Positions 18,910 through 31,449 of a stretch of 64,000 nt of DNA are shown piece after piece. Position 1 is the stretch's first letter. Every line of letters starts with the position of its first letter. The DNA comes from Chinchilla lanigera (taxonomy: Eukaryota; Chordata; Mammalia; Rodentia; Chinchillidae): NCBI RefSeq assembly GCF_000276665.1, contig NW_004955473.1, positions 791,234 to 855,233 of the forward strand, given 5' to 3'. The notes beneath the pieces are model-generated. The model was not told where the DNA came from and did no database searches. It was given only the letters and a program-made list of their open reading frames with translations. A program made the position numbers and the translations under genes.

Positions 18910-21600
18910 TGTCTAAGCAGAAAAACAATGGCAAAGGAACCCATAGCCTTGACCTCAGGTTGGAGCTTCCAGCAACTTTGCTGTGTGTCCTTGGATATAA
19001 GAATGAAACTCGTTTGGTCTCGCATGTAAGTGGAGAGAGCCACAGCATCGTCTCCTTATCAAAGGTTTGTTTCTCTCCCTCCTCCCAAAAGAGAAATCAA
19101 GATGCTATGTATCCTTGGACAATGCAAGGATCTAGTAATAGATACCATCCATAACTTTTTGATGAAGGTTGAGTCAGTAAAAGGGAAACTTAGTTGGTGT
19201 CAATTGGGGGGAAAAAAGGACATTAATTTGGTACTTTGCCAAATGACTGCTACGAGGAAGGCTCAGCTATGTTTCATGATGGAGAGGCCTGAGATCGAAG
19301 GTGTCTAGGTTCAATTTAAAGTGTAAGCACATATTTTTGCTAATTTGGGGATAACTTGACTTGCTCCCTAAATTACCAACTTACTGAATTAAATTAATTA
19401 AGGAAACAAAAGTTCATACAAAGAAAAATGATTGCAGTCTCTAGTGACTCACCAGCTCCCTGAGGCCTGATTGTCATGACTATCCTCCGGTGGTGAGAAA
19501 CCTGCAGAGAGGGAAGAGCCCTGGGAATGACCACATTGCTCCTCAAGGAGCTCCCCACTACAGCAGGGAATTCTTTGCACTGTGGTGCCATTTTGAGGCC
19601 TTCTATTTTTTCACTGGGTTATTAAGCTCCCCAAATAACACAACCGATAAATGAGAATCAGAAGTATTCTATAAGGATTAAATGAGTTGATATCTACAAA
19701 ACATGCAGAAGAGTGTCCACAATATAGTAAGTGCCACATGAAGGCTAGTTAAATAAGTGCAAAAATACAAATAGATAGAATGAGTTTTAAGTAGGGCATC
19801 TTAACCCATCTCAGTGACCTCACCAATTTGGATCTTTAATTGTCAGTTGAGGTTTTTCTCTCCATGGCAGGATATCTCTCTGATTTTATCATTTTTTCCC
19901 ATAGGTTTCCAACTTTATCAAAACATGTTTTATAGGAAGCTTTACTGAAACAAAGTGGCTTCTCCTTACTCTCACACTACAAAGACTCAAAGAGGCCCAG
20001 AGAGACCAGAGGTTAAATACCAGAACATCTTGAGAGAGAGCAGAGGAAAGCTAGAATTATATGTTTCAACAGGTGGTTTATGATGGAAACTCGTTAAACC
20101 ACATGAGTGTGCGAAAATAATACCCTGCACTTGTCTGATACCTTTCACATTTCCCTCCAAAGTACTTTTATGTCTAGTATTTCATTTGTACTCATAAGGT
20201 GCATGCATGGTAGGGGAAGCGGGTATTCTCATTTAGCATAGGAAGGAACTGAACCAGTAGAGGTTGCGTTTATTCAGCCAATATTTATTGAGCCCTTACA
20301 ATGTGACAGCCATCTGTGATACAAAAATGGCTAAAATGTGGCACCTGCCTGTAACTAACCCAGCTACTGAAATAGAGCATGTTAAATCAGAGAAGCCCAC
20401 ACAGAGACGCCCCTTAGGTTGGGTTACAAATGGGAGGGCTGGTGAATATTTAATAATGGACTCTCCAGGGAAAATACAGCCCAGACTTGTGGCATTTGGC
20501 AACTTCTGTGGTGTAAATCATCCCACAACAGTCATGTTCAAGCTACCAATGTGATGTCACTGAGCCGAGCTAAAAAAAAGATGCACAGCAGCATTTCCCT
20601 CCACAGATACAGTGCATGTACACAGCACAGCAAGCATAGAGAATGGTAAAGACAGAGGAAAATAATTAGGAAGATGAGATTTGAATATTTATTAGGTATG
20701 CTTTTAAGATAGCTTTCCTAATTTGTAGTTTACATGATTTAATTTTTAATAATGGCTGTGTGTAACAACCAGTTCACAAAATTGGTGTTTAACAATTAGC
20801 CCTGGAGAGCCTGTGAGCTGATTCTAGTATACCACTGGCAAAGAGTGAGCTGCTAGGTGTAAAAGTGGCAGCGACATTCCAGGTAGGGGGATCCACACGT
20901 GTCAAGGTAGTGAGGTGAGCAAAATAGCAGAGTGCCTTTAGGAAGCTGCACTGTGGCTTGGCCACTGTTGTAGAAACTGATTTATTGTGGTGCTAATGAG
21001 TTTTTGGTTTTAGGGCACTTCACTTGCAGAACCTCTCTCTAGAGAGCTTTACACTTAATTTTGTATTTGTAATTTGGTATTCTTTTTCTCAGTGAAGCCT
21101 CACCCAATGGCACAAACTTCAGATGCCCAAAATCTTTAAACCAACCTCTGAAGGTCCTATTCAAGAATGAGCAAAGGATGAGATTGTTGAGTCTTTTATG
21201 TCACACAAAGAAGTGGACTTTATTCTACAGACATTAAAGGGATGTGATCTGATCAGCTTTGTGTTTTGCCAGTATCATCTCTGGCTGCGTGTGTGGAGTG
21301 GGTGGTGAGGCTCGAATTAGTGTGTGGAGGTCAGTTATGAGACTCTGGAAACAGTCCAGGTGGTTTGTCCTAGAATGATGGTGATATAGATGGAGAGAAA
21401 TGAATGGATTAAAAGATACTTGTGAGGTAAGAAGAACAGAACTTGATAGTGGATTAGATGGTTCTATATGTGGCGAAGTAATGAGGGAGAAGAAACAAGG
21501 GTGAATCTTGGATTTCTGGCATGAGTAAGAGACTGGATGGTGGTTTCACTAATGATAGAGAATAGTAAGGAAAGTGCATCATTTACAGAAAATGGGCATT
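18910..21600. other. Intergenic stretch with faint relics only
   Basis: No gene is supported. Diverged MIR-like pieces are visible near 19650-19760 and 20180-20270, and a TTTATTGAGCCCTTACAATG LINE relic at about 20284. The open frames at 18909-19308 and 20264-20554 have no recognisable protein motif. Confidence 0.4.
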
Positions 21601-21619
21601 CATGAATATGTGCGGGGCT

Positions 21620-21770
21620 TTCGGTTCAGCTAAACAGGTTCAAATCCCTGTCCTGTCACTTTCAGAAGAACTAGAAACTGGGCAAGTTATTTAAACTGAG
21701 CCTCAGTTTCTTCATTTCTAATACTTGATAGTGTTGCTACGGAAGTAAAACAAAATCAGGTTTGTAAATT
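21620..21770 (+). repeat. MIR SINE relic
   Basis: CAAATCCCTGTCCTGTCACT, GGGCAAGTTATTTAAACTGA and CCTCAGTTTCTTCATTTCTA follow the MIR order on the + strand. Confidence 0.65.
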
Positions 21771-22083
21771 TTAGTTCTGGTTAAGTTAGAAGAAGACTGA
21801 GTACAAGGTAGGGAAGAAAATAAGTTCAATTGTGTAGGACCTGAAATGCCTGGGAGATATCAAAGTGGAGATGTCTAGTTTGGAGACAGAGCCCTGGCTA
21901 TACTAGTACTTAAGGGACAGTTGAAGAAAGGATCCAAGAAAAGAGACTGTAAGTGAATGACCAAAGATAGGAAGAAGACTAGTAGATAGCGATGTCACCA
22001 AAATCACTGCTGGGTTCCATAGCACCTCAGCCTTACGGTAAATTAGCTTTAGTTCTGTTCCCTTCCCACCTTCCCACTCTACT

Positions 22084-22242
22084 TTTTTGGGTTTTATTTT
22101 ATGAGACAGGGTCGCACTTTGTAGCTCAGGCTGGCCCTGAACTCACTGTGTAGCTAAGCTGGCCTAAAACTCACAGTGATATTCCCCACTCAGCTTCTGG
22201 AGTGCTGGAAGTACAGGCAGGAGTGTGTCACCATGCCTGGCT
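22084..22242 (-). repeat. B1-type SINE, antisense
   Basis: GAGACAGGGTCGCACTTTG, the duplicated GCTCAGGCTGGCCCTGAACT and AGCTAAGCTGGCCTAAAACT blocks, and a CACCATGCCTGGCT head. Confidence 0.8.
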
Positions 22243-23235
22243 CCCACTCCCTTTTGCTGAATCACTACCTTCCCCATTGAGCCTCGTGCCCATGGTCCAT
22301 TCAATCAACATCTTGCCTCTCCACACCTCCAGCTGCCTTGTCTCTGTCTAGATACCATGCTCATTGTGCAAAATCTCAAATCTGGATCAATACAACATCC
22401 CCTTTTTCTCTAGCCCTCTACCTCGTGGACAGACTGAGTGACCAGAGAACATGACACAACCAAGTGGGGACTGAAGTCCCCCATGACCTCAGAGGAACTC
22501 ACAGTTGTACTTTAATGGTTCACGTTCTGATTTCCGAAGTTTCTCATAGCACTGGCTTGGGAGAGCAACTGAATTTTCCCGTAATCTCTCTGAAGGTCAC
22601 TGAAGTAAACTGCGAGGGAGGAGGCTGGAAGATCTGGAGCAGTATGCCTGTCATGACTATGCATCCAGGCCATGGCTGTAAGGGTGGAAATAAAATAAGA
22701 AAGTTCTATCTCAGTGGAGCACTGTGGAGAAGTGACATTGGCTAAGGCCCAGTGGAATAATGCACTCAGAGTCAGAGGCTGATTTACCTGCAAGCTAATG
22801 AAGCTGCACCTTCAGGGCCTCTCATTTGCACAAATGAATGCCAGGCCTCTCCTTAATTTTATATTCAAAACTGAATTTTTAAAAAGGATCTCCAGATTGT
22901 GCAATTCAGGGTCCATCAAACTTGATTGACCTCTGATGTAAGTGCTACCAGCTTGAGTAGCTGCTTCCCACTGTTGCCGCAAGTGTGCTGGAACTGAGAT
23001 GCCAGCCTGGGAAGGAGAAGAATGCTAGAAAGATCCTGAATTGACTAAGATTATTTACTTAAGTACAATTTCTTTATTTATGATAGGCAATATGTAATTC
23101 AGTAGGTGCCAAAGAGTACACAGTGAAAACCAAATCTCCTTTCACTACCCTGTCCCTGTCAAGGAGATATTCCCCTGCTGTGTCATGTATATATATGAAC
23201 TTCATATATGTATATATATTTTTTTTCTGTAAAAG

Positions 23236-23439
23236 TAAGACCAGGCTGGAAACTAATCAGCCTGTAAAAGTAGAGATTAAAAGGGCCAGCCCCAACCAGC
23301 CTGTCCTTGCCTTACCTGCCTTACAGAATAGCCACCGAGCAAAACAATAGTGATGGCAGACAATGCAAGGATAAACTCAGTGGGGCTGGCACTTTTGATC
23401 TCTAGTTTTCAAGGCTGATTAGTTTCCAGCTAGGTCTTA
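23236..23439. repeat. Inverted repeat with 59-base arms
   Basis: The left arm at 23236-23294 and the reverse complement of 23381-23439 agree at 52 of 59 positions with no gaps, counted by eye. The loop is 86 bases. It may be a MITE-like foldback or a local inverted duplication, and its RNA would form a long hairpin. It matches no repeat family I recognise. Confidence 0.75.
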
Positions 23440-23491
23440 TTTTGGGGGGAAGGATATAAATACATATATACACACATATGTAGATATATGG

Positions 23492-23494
23492 GGT

Positions 23495-23531
<37 letters not shown>
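23492..23531. repeat. (TG)n microsatellite
   Basis: An alternating GT run of about 40 bases next to an AT-rich TATACACACATATG stretch. It is Z-DNA prone. Confidence 0.9.
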
Positions 23532-23532
<1 letters not shown>

Positions 23533-23544
23533 CTAGCACCTTCA

Positions 23545-23682
23545 CCAGAGACTTAAAAGCAGTAGATTTGTCTAATCATGGACTGAAACCTCTAAAACTG
23601 TATGTCAAAATAAACCTTTTTTTTTTCATAAGTTTTTATCTCAGTTATTTGTTATAGTGATGGAAAGCTGACTAATGAAGTT
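23545..23682 (+). repeat. 3' end of a MaLR-like LTR
   Basis: TGGACTGAAACCTCTAAAAC, AAAATAAACC and a TTTGTTATAGTGATGGAAAG-type end are the 3' signature of MaLR LTRs. It shares the GACTGAAACCTCTA motif with the LTR at 26965. Confidence 0.5.
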
Positions 23683-24164
23683 GTTTAGGAGGAAGGAACT
23701 TAGGATTTAGTGACTGCAACTGTGAGAATAAGGAGTCAGTATAGTTTTTGTCTTGAGCAAGTGGGTTGATGTCGGTGGTCACAGACTATGGGCTACTAAT
23801 GTGAGAGCAGCAACTGGGGTGGTGGAACAATGCATAATTCCAATTTGGTCATATTAAGTTTGAGATTTCTGTTAGACAAATGAGCAAAGAAATCAGATAG
23901 TCATTTATATAAGTCTAGAGCTGCCAGTATATAAATATATGCCTAGAGATATAATTTGGGCATCACTAACACTTGAGCTTCAGCTATTTGTGAAATCTTT
24001 GAAGAATATAGTGTAACAACACAAGAGGAACTAGCACCAAATCTTAATGTCCCACACTGAATGGTTTGGTAAAGATTAGCCTGAGACAGGAGAGAAAAAT
24101 GATGAGACTCTAGCTTTAAGGAAGCTACAAGGAAGAAAACAAGAAACTGTTTCACAAGGAAGGA

Positions 24165-24640
24165 AATAATTTTCTTCTTTCTTTTTCTTTTATGGAAAAA
24201 AGGTAAAACAAAATTTCATAACAAGAAAATAGAACAACAGTAGTACATGCTGTTATCTTTAAAGTAGTTGCTCAGGGTACAAGAGATGGGCATAAAAATT
24301 TCTCCAGTCGATATTAGCACAAATATTCCTTAGTAATGAACTAAGCAACACGAATGGTATAACTGTCTTACATTTTTCCATTTCTCTACTGTCCTTTAAC
24401 CTTTCCCCAATCCTAGTTCCTTTTTCCTTTTGAACAATTTCTTCCCCATCACAATATCTTTTGTACATTTTAAAACTGATTTACTCTTTCAGTTTCTCAC
24501 ACCAGGGAGACAATACAATGTTTACACATGAGACTTTGGTTTATTTCACTGATGAGTATGGTCTCAAGTTGCATCCACTTACCTATAAAAGGCTCAAGTT
24601 TATCCAAGAAGGATGAAACAATTTTCATTCTTGAATGTGT
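24165..24640 (-). mobile_element. Old antisense L1 3'-end fragment
   Basis: The pattern of sequence (ATTTCACTGATGAGTATGGT, then TCAAGTTGCATCCACTTACC) corresponds to the antisense of L1 3' flank around the ORF2 end. It is diverged and truncated. Confidence 0.5.
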
Positions 24641-24948
24641 GGAAGGTAATGATTAAAATCACGTCCATTAAATGTGAGGACATGTAGATCATTTGTGACC
24701 TGAATGAGTGATGTTTTGGTGGAACTGTGGGGATAGAAGCTTGATTGGAGTACATAGAAGGTGGAAAATGGAGACTTCTTGTAGAGATAACACTTCTAAG
24801 ATACTTGTTTTATGATCAGAAGAAAAGAGCTAGATTAGCAAAAGAACAGGAATGAAAAGATTCAGTTGAAAGGTAGCTATTGAGTATGTTTACAAAGAAA
24901 ATATCCTTGATAGTGTAAAGTTCCAGAGACAGCAGGAGTGGTTAGATC

Positions 24949-25128
24949 CATGGTTCAAAGGTGGTGGTCTGTGGACCAGTGGCATCACCAGTGCTTAGAA
25001 CTTGTTAGAAATGCAAACTCTTGAGGTCCATTTCATGCTGATTAAATCAGAAACTGGTGGTGACGCCTAGAGTTCTGTGTTGTAACAAGTCTTTTAGGGG
25101 ATTCAGATTGCACTCAAGTTTGACAAAC
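24949..25128 (-). mobile_element. MER5A-like hAT MITE remnant
   Basis: GGTGGTCTGTGGACCAGTGG and GAACTTGTTAGAAATGCAAA are the reverse complement of the MER5A right end. Confidence 0.6.
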
Positions 25129-25224
25129 ATTTTCCCATAGACAAAAGGAATGATATATCCTTTGCTGTAACAGGAGGAAAAGATGATCAGAAAAGTATAG
25201 TTATGGGTAGAAGTATTATAGGTA

Positions 25225-25360
25225 TGCAGAAATTTACTCATTCTTTCAACAAATACTTACTAAGTACGTGTCAGGTGCTGAGAATACAGACCAACACATT
25301 CCTAACCTCATGGTATGTATGTTCTCATGGGAGGAAATTCAACAGACAAATGAGGAAAAT
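25225..25360 (+). repeat. Ancient LINE-derived fragment
   Basis: TCTTTCAACAAATACTTACT and GTGTCAGGTGCTGAGAATAC match the same ancient 3'-end sequence as at 14613. Confidence 0.45.
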
Positions 25361-25399
25361 CTGTTACTATAATAAGGACCTTGGCTTTTATGCTAAAGT

Positions 25400-26180
25400 G
25401 AGCAGGGACGTCATTACCAGAATGTAAACTCCATGAAGACAGTCACTGTTACCTCTTCACTGCTGTCTTCATGGCTTAGCATGGTGCCTGATTATGTTCA
25501 CTGAATAAAATTTGGGGACTTTTTTTTTTAGCTCAAGAGTGACACAAGTTGATTTGCATTTTCCAGAGGCTCTCTGTGTTAAAAATACGCATTTAGGTTA
25601 ATGGTGGGAGCAGTAATACAGTTAGAGGCTACTGTAGTACTGTAAGCAAGACTTGCTCATGTTTTGGAACAGGCTTGTAAAGGTGGAGGTGGTAAAAAGT
25701 GGTCAGATTCAGAATACAGTTTGAAAGTGGAACCAAAAAGATTTGCTCATGTGCTGGCTGGAGAGTGGGAGACAAAGAGGGGAGTTAAGGATGACTCTAA
25801 GGGTTTAGGCCTGAGAAGCTGGAAGGCTGGAGTTGCTGTTAACAGGGAGACAGAAGGAGAGAGGAGACAGAAGAGGGCATGGTATATAGGAGAGAGAAGA
25901 GGGCATGTTAAGTGGAGAGGAGATGAAGATCAAGAGCAGAGGCAAGTAGATTTACTGTAAAAATAATAAGGCTTAAGGTTCAGGGCTTCTCATTTGCTTG
26001 TGTTCTAGAAATATGTTAGTAAGGTTTTTCTGAGCTTTTTTTCCCAAAGAGGGACACTCAAATTGCTTAATTTTCAGGACTCAAACATCTGGATTTGTCA
26101 CTGATCAGAAAGTCCCATTTGGGATATGTTAAATTTGAGGCAGTTACCAGACATCCCCTATGGATGGAACTGCATCACCT
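25400..26180. other. Intergenic, purine-rich, no gene recognised
   Basis: The 25664-25960 open frame is purine-rich and reads K/R/E/G-rich protein of low complexity, with no family motif. No repeat was identified with confidence. Confidence 0.35.
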
Positions 26181-26189
26181 TCATTTCAT

Positions 26190-26535
26190 ATTTTGAAGTT
26201 CTAACCCACAATGTGACTGAACTTGGGGGTAGGGCCTTTAGAAAGGTGCTTAAGGAAAAAAAAAAAAAAAAGAAAGGTGCTTAAGGTTAAATGAAAGCAC
26301 AAAGATGGGGTCTAATCCAATAGGACTGGTGTCCTTGTAAGGAGAAGAGATATCAGAGAGCTTGCTCTCCATGCATGTATAGAAAAAAGACCACATGAGG
26401 ACATGGTAGAAAGAGAGGCTCACCACACACCAACCCTGACAGCATCTTCACCTTGGACTTTCAGCCTCCAGAATGGTGAGAAAATAAACATCTGTTGTTA
26501 AAACCACCATGGTGGTGGAGCTATCTCATAAGTAG
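26190..26535 (+). repeat. MaLR-type LTR carrying a poly(A)-only insertion
   Basis: The segment AAGTTCTAACCCACAATGTG, GGGTCTAATCCAATAGGACT and TGGACTTTCAGCCTCCAGAA, ending GAGAAAATAAACATCTGTTG, follows an MLT/MST-type LTR. It is interrupted at 26256-26271 by 16 A flanked by perfect copies of GAAAGGTGCTTAAGG. Confidence 0.65.
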
Positions 26536-26964
26536 CAGAAAGTAAGTCTAGAGTTCATGATAGTCTGAGCTGCAGATATAAATTTGGGAGTCACCAGTAC
26601 ATAGACAATAGTTAAAAGCTATGAAACTGAATACAATCATCCGGGGAGTGAGACTAGGTCAAGAAAAGAAGAGCTCTGAGGACAGGGGTGGTACAGAGCT
26701 TCCCAACATTAAAAGTTGGGTTAATGGCGAGGAACCAGAAATGGCGAGTGAAGAGCATCAGCCACCAAGGGAAGAGGAAAACCATGAGGGTGTAGCATCC
26801 TGGAAGAAAGTGTAACAAGGAGAGGGGATTGACTGGGTCAGATACTGCTGATAGGTACAGAAAGATGAAGACAGAACATTTTATTAGGATTTGCAGCCCT
26901 GAGTGACTGTTTCGCACTGGGTGGTTTTAATTTTCTCTGTGAAGTAGGAGGCATGGTCACAGGG

Positions 26965-27432
26965 GTTGTGATGGCTTGTGTTTAGATGTCCCCACAAAGC
27001 CTCGTGTGATCATAGTGGGGTTTTTTCGGAGGTGGCTGGATCTAGAGTGCATGATTGACTCACGGTGCAATGCTAAGATTAAGGACACTGGGATTAAGGG
27101 TGGATCATTACTAAATTAGCCCACTGATTGCTTTGGCACCTGCCCTCAGCCGGGTAGCCTAGATAGAATAATAACGGGGCAGAAAGAAGCTGCTGCAGTT
27201 GCTGTTGGCTTGCTTGGATTTGCTTCTTTGCTACTTTGTTGCTTTGCTACCTTCTACCCCCGGCCCCATGAACTGTTTCTTCCCTGTGATGCCCTCTGCC
27301 ACACCACCCTGCCTGGGAGCCAGCCGATTACGGACTGAAACCTCTACAAACTGAACTACAATAAACATTTCCCTCTTTAACTTTGGGATGTTTGTATTTT
27401 GTCTCAGCAACAAGAAGAATCACTAAGACAGA
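26965..27432 (+). repeat. MaLR-like LTR
   Basis: TTTAGATGTCCCCACAAAGC at the start, a GACTGAAACCTCTACAAACT and AATAAACATTTCCCTC block, and a TTTTGTCTCAGCAACAAGAA end followed by CACTAAGACA. It shares this layout with 58265-58655, which suggests one lineage-specific LTR family. Confidence 0.6.
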
Positions 27433-28059
27433 GCTGGAGTAAGGAAAGTAGGGAAGATGGCAGGATGGGGAATATAAAGAGAGGAAAGCAAGCTGAAAAA
27501 CATCATCAGGGAAAGTGAAAGTACAAGCTGGCCAGAGAGGGGATCGGATTGCTGAGCTTTGTGGAAGGCCTATTCAATATGTAGAAAAGGCAGTTGCAGT
27601 CACAGCTGTAGCAGAGGATGAGTAAGGGTTAATAACACTTTTTATTATAAAATAATAACAGCAGATCCTTGTTTAGGGCTCCAAAGACAGTTTCAAGATA
27701 AGAAAGAACAGGATGCTGACAGTCCAGGAGAGGCCAGTTGGACCTCAAAGGACTGTCACGTAGCAATGTGCAGCAGCTGTAAGCGATCACATAGCTGGAG
27801 ACTGCTGAACAAGCTTTTATCCCTGCGCAAAGAGCTGCCCCTGAAGCAGTTTGACACTGGGCTACACCAGGTGACATTTGTTGTCTTGATGCTGCTTCCC
27901 ATTTCCTGGCTGGCCCCAAGGAGCATGAATACATATGTCTAGTATATTGCAAGGGGAATCTGGAATGAGACCCAGGAAGCTATGCTCTAACAGGCTCACT
28001 GCTGCATTCTTTGCCTTTTAGAGGGTAACAGTAACAACAAAATATAATCGTTTGTGAGC

Positions 28060-28200
28060 CCTTGTCTATGTGCTATCCATCTCTACTTATTGAATGTCTA
28101 GCACAGTCCTATGTGCTAGACATTATTTTTATCCCCACTTTACAGTGGAGGAAACTGATGCTCAGAGTGGTTAAATAACATTCTATGAGCAAATCAGCAG
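28060..28200 (-). repeat. MIR SINE relic
   Basis: CCCCACTTTACAGTGGAGGA, AACTGATGCTCAGAGTGGTT and AAATAACA are the antisense MIR core. Confidence 0.6.
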
Positions 28201-28299
28201 GAATAAGGAGAACCAGAATTCTAATTTAGACAGGCCAACAGATTATAAAACTGTGTTTGCCATACATATGTGAGGCAACACATACACACTGTACATAGA

Positions 28300-28435
28300 T
28301 CATCCAATTTCATATTCACTATAGCCCACTGAAGTTAGCCCCGTTATTTACCCCATTTTACTAATGAGGTTAACTTAACCAAGATCACATAGCTCAGAAG
28401 TGGTAGAGGCCACTTTTGAACCCAGCAAAGGGGTT
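28300..28435 (-). repeat. MIR SINE relic
   Basis: ACCCCATTTTACTAATGAGG, AGATCACATAGCTCAGAAGT and TTTTGAACCCAGC follow antisense MIR. Confidence 0.6.
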
Positions 28436-28439
28436 GATT

Positions 28440-30040
28440 GAGAACAGGAGAGCTGGTGTCAGCCTGCTTAATATATTCCTTCCCTTGTAGATAGATGTGA
28501 AAATAAATGGATGTTTCTTATTAGAAGCCGGTGAGTTTTCTCTTAAGACCCTTAGCGCCAGGTCTGATAAGGGCTCCGTAGCTCACAATGGAGCTAGGTA
28601 TTTGGAGATAGCATGTAACTGGGGTAGAACAAGAGCTCACTATGACAGAGTGTAGACAGGGCAATGTAGAGAGCCCAGGACTAACATTCAGAGGCTTCAG
28701 CATAGAAGGGCCAGCAAGGAAGGCTGAGACTGGGCCTGTTTTCCACCTACCTGAGGGGGTGTGAAGCCAAGAAAGGACAACAGTGTCAAACGATCAAGTA
28801 CATGAATACTGAGAAATATGTGATGGTCTTAGCAACACGTCGGTCACTGATGACCTCATGGAGAGCTTTTGGTGGAGCTGTGAGGGCCGAAAGTGGGTTA
28901 TAGTGGAAGGAGAAGTCACCAGGAGATGAAGATGTCAAGAGAGTGAGTACAGATAACTCTTTGAAGGAGCTCACCTGTGGAAGGGGTGAGAGGTATGAGA
29001 GGTATTTTTAAGATGGGAGATATTTGAGCGTGCTTACAAGCTGAGGAGATGGAAGGGGAGGCTGACATATAGGTGAGAAATGGGATGGACTAAGCAGCAA
29101 CTCTGAGAAGAGCACTGGAGGAGGGACTAAGGAGAAGATGAGTCCCTCTTTCTCTGAGACGAGAAGCAAGTTAGGTGGGTGGAGACCAATCGAGTTCATA
29201 GGTTCAGAGGAAGGTAGAGCGCCTAACCTCTCTTCCACCTGAAGCCTTCTCCTTTCTGTGTGAGAGTGGGTCACTTGCTCAGGGTGAGAGGAATACAGAT
29301 TGTGGTGGATGCTGGGGGAAATTAGCAATAAGCAAGGGATGTATACCAACGGTCTGCAGTGTACCAGGGCGTATCTCTGATATTCCTCACAACAACCCTT
29401 GGAATAATTGGCCTAGTTTATAGAGGAGGAAGGTGAGGTACTCAGAAGCATAGGAAGCTGGAATGCTAAAGGATGGAAAGGAGAGAGGTACCTGGTCAAT
29501 GACAAGTAAAATAACTGAAAGCAAGCTTCCAGGGCTGAGCCAGGGTGGACTATTGGAACTTCTCACCGGAACCAGTCTGCTCAGCCACGCCACTTGCTAC
29601 AGCTGTGGTCAGTCATCCTCCTGGGGGAGAGAGAGTTGCGGGGCAAGGCCAGTTGATGGATAGAAAGGCTGAGGAGTTCAGGTGCTGGAGCAAAAGCAGT
29701 TCAAATGGTCACACATGAAGCTGAGGCTAAGGGAAGGTTGTAAAGTCAGAAGTAGGCAGCGAGGCTGGATGAACAGGGACTTCTCACGGTTCTGGAGTCT
29801 GCTAGATGCTTAAGGAATAGGTTCCATGGGAGAGCGAGAAAGTAGGGAAAACAGAAAGACTCAAGGCAGAGGGCAACCTCATCCCCTTCTCTCGTGGTTG
29901 GAAAGTAAGCAGCCTGCATCTGGGGAATGGTGGATTTAGCATGGGAATACGGTGCATGGTAAGATCAATGAGCAGAAGAAGCATCCGAACCAGACCTTCC
30001 TCATATCCAGGATCACTATAATGGCTTTCTAATCAACCTT
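28440..30040. other. Intergenic stretch, no gene recognised
   Basis: The sequence is of average composition and purine-rich. A faint antisense MIR is present near 29360-29470. The open frame at 29008-29349 (-) has no family motif. Confidence 0.4.
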
Positions 30041-30042
30041 TA

Positions 30043-30212
30043 GTAGTCTGTAGTTTTGTTTTTTTTTTTTTTTTTTNNNNNNNNNNNNNNNNNNNNNNNN
30101 NNNNNNNNNNNNNNNNNNNNNNNNNNNNNNNNNNNNNNNNNNNNNNNNNNNNNNNNNNNNNNNNNNNNNNNNNNNNCTGAGCTAAATCCCCAGCCCCGTA
30201 GTCTGTAGTTTT
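30043..30212 (-). repeat. Young ID-type SINE interrupted by a 100-N gap
   Basis: GTAGTCTGTAGTTTT is duplicated at 30043-30057 and 30198-30212. Between them lie a T-run, 100 N and the antisense ID head CTGAGCTAAATCCCCAGCCC. The gap therefore sits inside one antisense ID insertion. Confidence 0.9.
30077..30176. other. Assembly gap (100 N)
   Basis: Exactly 100 N, the usual placeholder for unknown size, starting at a T homopolymer inside a SINE. Confidence 0.97.
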
Positions 30213-30837
30213 TAAAGCGTGTCTACAATTAAATATTCTACAGCATGTATTTTAGACACAGCATCTTACCATATTTTCTGATCAAAACAGCTTGGAATCC
30301 AATTTTGCTGGCTTGCACAATGTTATAAATGTGTTTTGAACCATTCTAAAACCTACTTTAACAACACTCTCTCGGTATCTCACACATTGAACCCATTCAT
30401 CTTTTATTCATTCTTCCCTGTCCCCCACCATAACAAACAAACAAATTCCTGGCGTCATATCCTGCCTTCCAGATGGCTTGCCTCTGTGGAGCTTTTTGCC
30501 CCAGTTAACCGAGAGATCAGTTAAGGCTTTAGACTAATACTTTTTTTGCACCACATGAGGGCAGACTTTTTAACAGAAAAGGGGGGAAACAACTATTTAC
30601 CTTGTACACTAGAAAACTGAAAATAGTGAGTAGCTATGCATGCTAAGGCCAGAGTTCAGTTCATATGATCTCCAGATCTTGGTGAGTCTACTGCTCTCCT
30701 CAGTTTTGCAGCTCTTCCTGTTCATTCTCCACCAGTGGGTGAACTGACCCTCTTCTTTCCTTCCTTCCTTACTTCCTCCGTTCCTCTCATTCACATACTC
30801 CCACAGATATTTGTTGAGCATTTACTCAATGTGAACT

Positions 30838-31010
30838 TGCCAGATCAAATACAGGATGCTGAGTTAAATTTGAACCTCAGATAAATAACATAATCCTTTT
30901 AGTATAAATGGGCCCCATACATATTCTTATACTGGAAGTATTCATAGTTTTTCAGGAATTCAGATGTAATTCGGTAGCCTGGATTTTTATTTGCTAAATC
31001 TGGCCACTCT
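30838..31010. mobile_element. Palindromic MITE-like relic
   Basis: TGCCAGATCAAATACAGGAT at the left is mirrored by a right end reading TTTATTTGCTAAATCTGGC, and the interior arms also pair partly. It resembles a known ancient palindromic mammalian DNA element whose name I cannot fix. Confidence 0.5.
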
Positions 31011-31239
31011 AACTGGGCTAAGATCTGTGCTGGAAACTGGCTGGCTGGGCGTGGGCACAAAGCTCCTGGTTCCGTGGCAGAAGCACATCCAAAATAGAGT
31101 AGTGTCTTGGCTACTACACTGTAAGCACCTAGAAGTCAGAAGTTTGTGTCTGTTCATTCTCCATTTCTTCATTGCTTAATACAGTGCCTGGCACTTAATG
31201 AACATGCAAAGTATGTCTGATTTAAAAATGGGTGATTTT

Positions 31240-31375
31240 AGTTCCAAAGCTCACTGGCATGACCAGTTACTAATTGGCTTTTGCCTTAGTTTGGCTAACA
31301 TATACAAGAAAATTGTCTGATTCAGTGACCTCTAATGTCTTTTACAGATCTAAAAAGGATCCCAGTGATTCTAGA
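31240..31375 (+). repeat. L2-like 3'-end relic
   Basis: CAGTGACCTCTAATGTCTTT and ATCCCAGTGATTCTAGATT resemble the L2 tail. Confidence 0.4.
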
Positions 31376-31449
31376 TTAAAGTGGAGATGGTGAAACACGC
31401 ACCCTTACCCCACTTCTAAAGCTGGCGGCCGTCAAACTGTTCTTTAAGG

